Assembly (NCBI RefSeq): GCF_011516635.5
Contig: NZ_CP096255.1
Coordinates: 4,338,501 to 4,402,500 of the forward strand
DNA: 64,000 bases
DNA from: Bradyrhizobium barranii subsp. apii
GTDB lineage: Bacteria; Pseudomonadota; Alphaproteobacteria; Rhizobiales; Xanthobacteraceae
Direction: 5' to 3'
The notes under the pieces were generated by a model. The model was not told where the DNA came from. It searched no databases and saw nothing but the letters and a program-made list of their open reading frames with translations. The translations under genes and the position numbers were made by a program. Positions 62,258 to 64,000 of the stretch are shown in pieces (positions within the stretch are counted from its first letter, which is position 1; the number at the start of each line of letters is the position of its first letter).

Positions 62258-63101
62258 CATCTGCGACGGCCCGAGCGTGTCCTCGACCGTGTTGCGCAAG
62301 TTGTGGGACGGCAGTCCGGCACATGCCTGGGCGCACTGCGCGCTCAACCCCGCGCGGGTGGAGGAGGCCGACAACGAGGCGTTCGTCCTGGGCCGTGCCG
62401 CACATCACCTGCTGACCGCCGAGATCGGCTTCGCTGACCAGTTCGTGGTGCGGCCCGAGACACTCGAAGGCGAGAAGTGGAACGGCAACCGCAAGGAGTG
62501 CAAGCGCTGGCTCGCCGCAAAGAAGCGCGAGGGCCTGACCGTGGTGACCGCCGCGCAGGTCGAGGTGATCAAGGGCATGGCCATCTCGCTGGGTGCTTTC
62601 CCGCTGGTGCAGGCGGGCGCGCTCAACGGCCTGATCGAGCGCAGCCTGATCTGGAAGGACAAGGAAACCGGGCTCTGGCTGAAGGCCCGGCCGGACGTGA
62701 CGCCGAACGATAGCGGCGACTTCATCGACCTGAAGACCACCCCTTCCGTGCTGTACCGCGACCTGCAGTCCTCGGTCGCCACGTTCGGCTACCATCAGCA
62801 GGCCGCGCTTGTCCTTGAGGGCGCGATGGCGCTGGGGCTGGAGGCCAACTCCTTCACGCTGATCTGGGTCGAGAAATCGGCGCCGTTCTGCGTGCGCGCG
62901 CAGCAGCTCAAGGACGAGGACATCGCGCGCGGCATGAAGCAGAACCGCGCAGCGATGCGCACCTTCGCCGACTGCCTGTCTTCCGGTGTCTGGCCCGGTC
63001 CCGGTGATGATCGCGACGATGCCGAATACGTCGATCTTCCCGACTGGAAGCGCGCGCAGATCGATGAGCGGCTGAAATTCGAGCTGCGGGAGGCCGCATG
63101 A
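62169..63101 (+). CDS. RecE/exonuclease VIII-like PD-(D/E)XK nuclease (DUF3799 type)
   Basis: The GTG at 62169, preceded by GAGGGG, begins VIQSIRWDGNAITQPGLYTK. The 310-residue protein has the start-region motif SSTVLRKLWDGSPAHAW, FVLGRAAHHLLT, and the catalytic ARPDVTPNDSGDFIDLKTT (D then DxK), with YHQQAALVLEGA after it. It resects double-stranded ends 5'-3' for the RecT annealase encoded 293 bp downstream. Confidence 0.85.
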   Translation: MIQSIRWDGNAITQPGLYTKLPLPAYHRGDICDGPSVSSTVLRKLWDGSPAHAWAHCALNPARVEEADNEAFVLGRAAHHLLTAEIGFADQFVVRPETLEGEKWNGNRKECKRWLAAKKREGLTVVTAAQVEVIKGMAISLGAFPLVQAGALNGLIERSLIWKDKETGLWLKARPDVTPNDSGDFIDLKTTPSVLYRDLQSSVATFGYHQQAALVLEGAMALGLEANSFTLIWVEKSAPFCVRAQQLKDEDIARGMKQNRAAMRTFADCLSSGVWPGPGDDRDDAEYVDLPDWKRAQIDERLKFELREAA

Positions 63102-63392
63102 AAACGATCCCCGCCATTCGCGCGCGCCTGCATGAGCTGGCCGACCTCGTCGCTGATCCCGAGATCGCGGCCGAGACTCCATGTCCTGGCCGAAGAGACC
63201 AAGCGCAAACCATCGAAGCGCCCGCGCGTGAGGGCGCACAAGCCCAGGATGAGCCCGGCGGTCAGGGCCAAGATGGGCGCCTTCGCTGCCGATCCTGCGA
63301 ACCGTCATCTCGGGCTGATGGAGATCGCGGTGATGTTCGGCACCGACCACGGGCGCGTGTCGGAAGCAATCAACGGCTACAGGGACAGGTGA
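63098..63392 (+). pseudogene. Small phage HTH-like protein with single-base frameshift
   Basis: The first frame (MKTIPAIRARLHELADLVAD) overlaps the RecE-like stop as ATGA. At about 63176 an extra A in GAGACTCC breaks the frame. Without it the protein continues LHVLAEETKRKPSKRPRVRA and ends FGTDHGRVSEAINGYRDR, a helix-turn-helix-like end of a 97-residue protein. Confidence 0.65.
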
Positions 63393-63393
63393 C

Positions 63394-64000
63394 ATGAGCG
63401 ATCAATCGTTTCCGGGCGACCGCCCGATGGATGCCGACCGCGTGACGCGGCGCGATCTGGCCGAGGGCAAGGTCGAGAAGGTGCTTTCCGACCGCACCTC
63501 CCAGGTGCCAATCGCGGACTTCGGCTTCGACTTCACCAACGCAATGCAGATCGCGGAGGCGGCGAAGATCATGGCGACCGCAGGTCCGATGCTGCCGGAA
63601 TGGCTGCGTGGCAACGTTGGCGGATGCTGGGGCATCATCGTCCGCGCGATCGAGCTGAACATCTCGCCGCTCACCCTGGCCAACTGGACCTATCTCGGCA
63701 AGGACGGTCGCGTCGCCTATGAGAGCCAGTTCTACCATGCCGTGATCGAGGCGAAGGCGCCGCTGAAGGAACGGCTGCAGTACGAGATCATTGGCACTGG
63801 CGACGATCGCACGTGCCGTGTGTGGGGCGTCTTCAGGGGCGAGACCATCGTGCGCGAGATCACCAGCGAGCGGCTGGGCGACCTGCGGCCGGGAACGAAT
63901 GAGCGCGGCCAGATCAAGGGCTCGCCGCTGTGGGTGCGCAAGCCCGATGTGCAGATGTTCTACGACACCTGTCGCGATTGGTGCCGCATTTTCTGCCCGG
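63394..64000 (+). CDS. recT: RecT-family single-strand annealing recombinase (3' end outside window)
   Basis: The 202 residues shown contain the RecT core (AKIMATAGPMLPEWLRGNVG, IIVRAIELNISPLTLANWTY, AYESQFYHAVIEAKAPLKER). It anneals complementary single strands made by the upstream nuclease. The ATG at 63394 follows an AGGTG-containing leader. Translation runs off the window at FCP. Confidence 0.85.
   Translation, partial: MSDQSFPGDRPMDADRVTRRDLAEGKVEKVLSDRTSQVPIADFGFDFTNAMQIAEAAKIMATAGPMLPEWLRGNVGGCWGIIVRAIELNISPLTLANWTYLGKDGRVAYESQFYHAVIEAKAPLKERLQYEIIGTGDDRTCRVWGVFRGETIVREITSERLGDLRPGTNERGQIKGSPLWVRKPDVQMFYDTCRDWCRIFCP

Larger units (their letters stand above)
52630..64000 (-). mobile_element. 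Prophage segment B: DNA modification, replication and recombination genes
   Basis: Minus-strand genes run from 60988 down to 52630, and a divergent plus-strand group runs from 61528 past the window end. Many genes overlap by 1-14 bp. The minus-strand run would continue directly into folE of segment A if the 5.7-kb host-type block were removed. Confidence 0.85.

Noticed and set aside
62130..63395. 421-codon minus-strand frame opposite the RecE-like gene
   Set aside because: The plus strand has a recognisable nuclease with motifs and a ribosome binding site.
1..64000. tRNA genes or att sites for the prophage
   Set aside because: Stretches such as GGTTCGAAATC at 47101 lack cloverleaf partners; no tRNA-like sequence or convincing long att duplication was found.
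1..64000. CRISPR array or cas genes
   Set aside because: No regularly spaced repeats were seen; the IS21 end repeats (30780-30860) and the CGTTA motifs are too few and too short.

Overview
The window looks like chromosomal DNA of an alphaproteobacterium of the Bradyrhizobium type (order Hyphomicrobiales). The evidence is GC-rich coding DNA, several small secreted proteins of a kind I know mainly from Bradyrhizobium, a DbjA-like haloalkane dehalogenase, and short dispersed intergenic repeats that such genomes carry in large numbers. This is recognition by eye; no database search was possible. No tRNA, rRNA or CRISPR array was found.

Region 1 (1-30.8 kb) is accessory chromosome heavily reworked by transposition. 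Intact genes include two related secreted alpha/beta hydrolases (the first cut by the window start), a membrane-bound LytTR regulator, a ThuA-domain protein, a haloalkane dehalogenase, a large winged-helix/STAND-ATPase regulator, an azoreductase, an AhpD-like protein and a SugE-type SMR exporter. Four 1,429-bp copies of one IS256-family element lie at 2796, 18231, 25279 and 27289. Each has its own 8-9 bp target duplication, and they break a glycosyltransferase, a MocR-type regulator, an already decayed alpha/beta hydrolase and an L,D-transpeptidase. An IS110-family element and an IS91-like element with its own tyrosine recombinase are also present. An oxalate-decarboxylase-like bicupin has a one-base frameshift inside its Tat signal peptide.

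Region 2 (30.8-34.9 kb) is a chain of an IS21-family element and an IS701-family element. It joins a truncated NTF2-like gene to the end of a prophage tail-sheath gene, so everything that once lay between has been lost.

Region 3 (34.9-47.0 and 52.6-64.0 kb) is a prophage with a lambda-like head (terminase, gpW, portal, ClpP-type protease, decoration protein, capsid) and a Mu-like contractile tail sheath. It also carries early genes: RecT, a RecE-like nuclease, a TOPRIM primase-helicase, a RuvC-like resolvase and ParB-like proteins. Its most notable content is a probable 7-deazaguanine DNA-modification pathway. FolE, QueD and QueE overlap one another directly upstream of the terminase genes. 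A DpdA-like DNA transglycosylase overlaps a ParB-like gene on one side and a second, divergent QueD-like protein on the other. No QueC was found, so the phage-encoded route would stop at 7-carboxy-7-deazaguanine (CDG). The second QueD-like protein keeps the three zinc histidines but lacks the catalytic Cys and Asp-His, and is a candidate CDG-processing enzyme.

The prophage is split by about 5.7 kb of host-type DNA (47.0-52.6 kb) containing small secreted proteins and an IS5-family element nested in a MITE-like remnant. Several phage genes carry single-base indels or a nonsense codon, so the prophage is probably defective, although sequencing error in homopolymers cannot be excluded.
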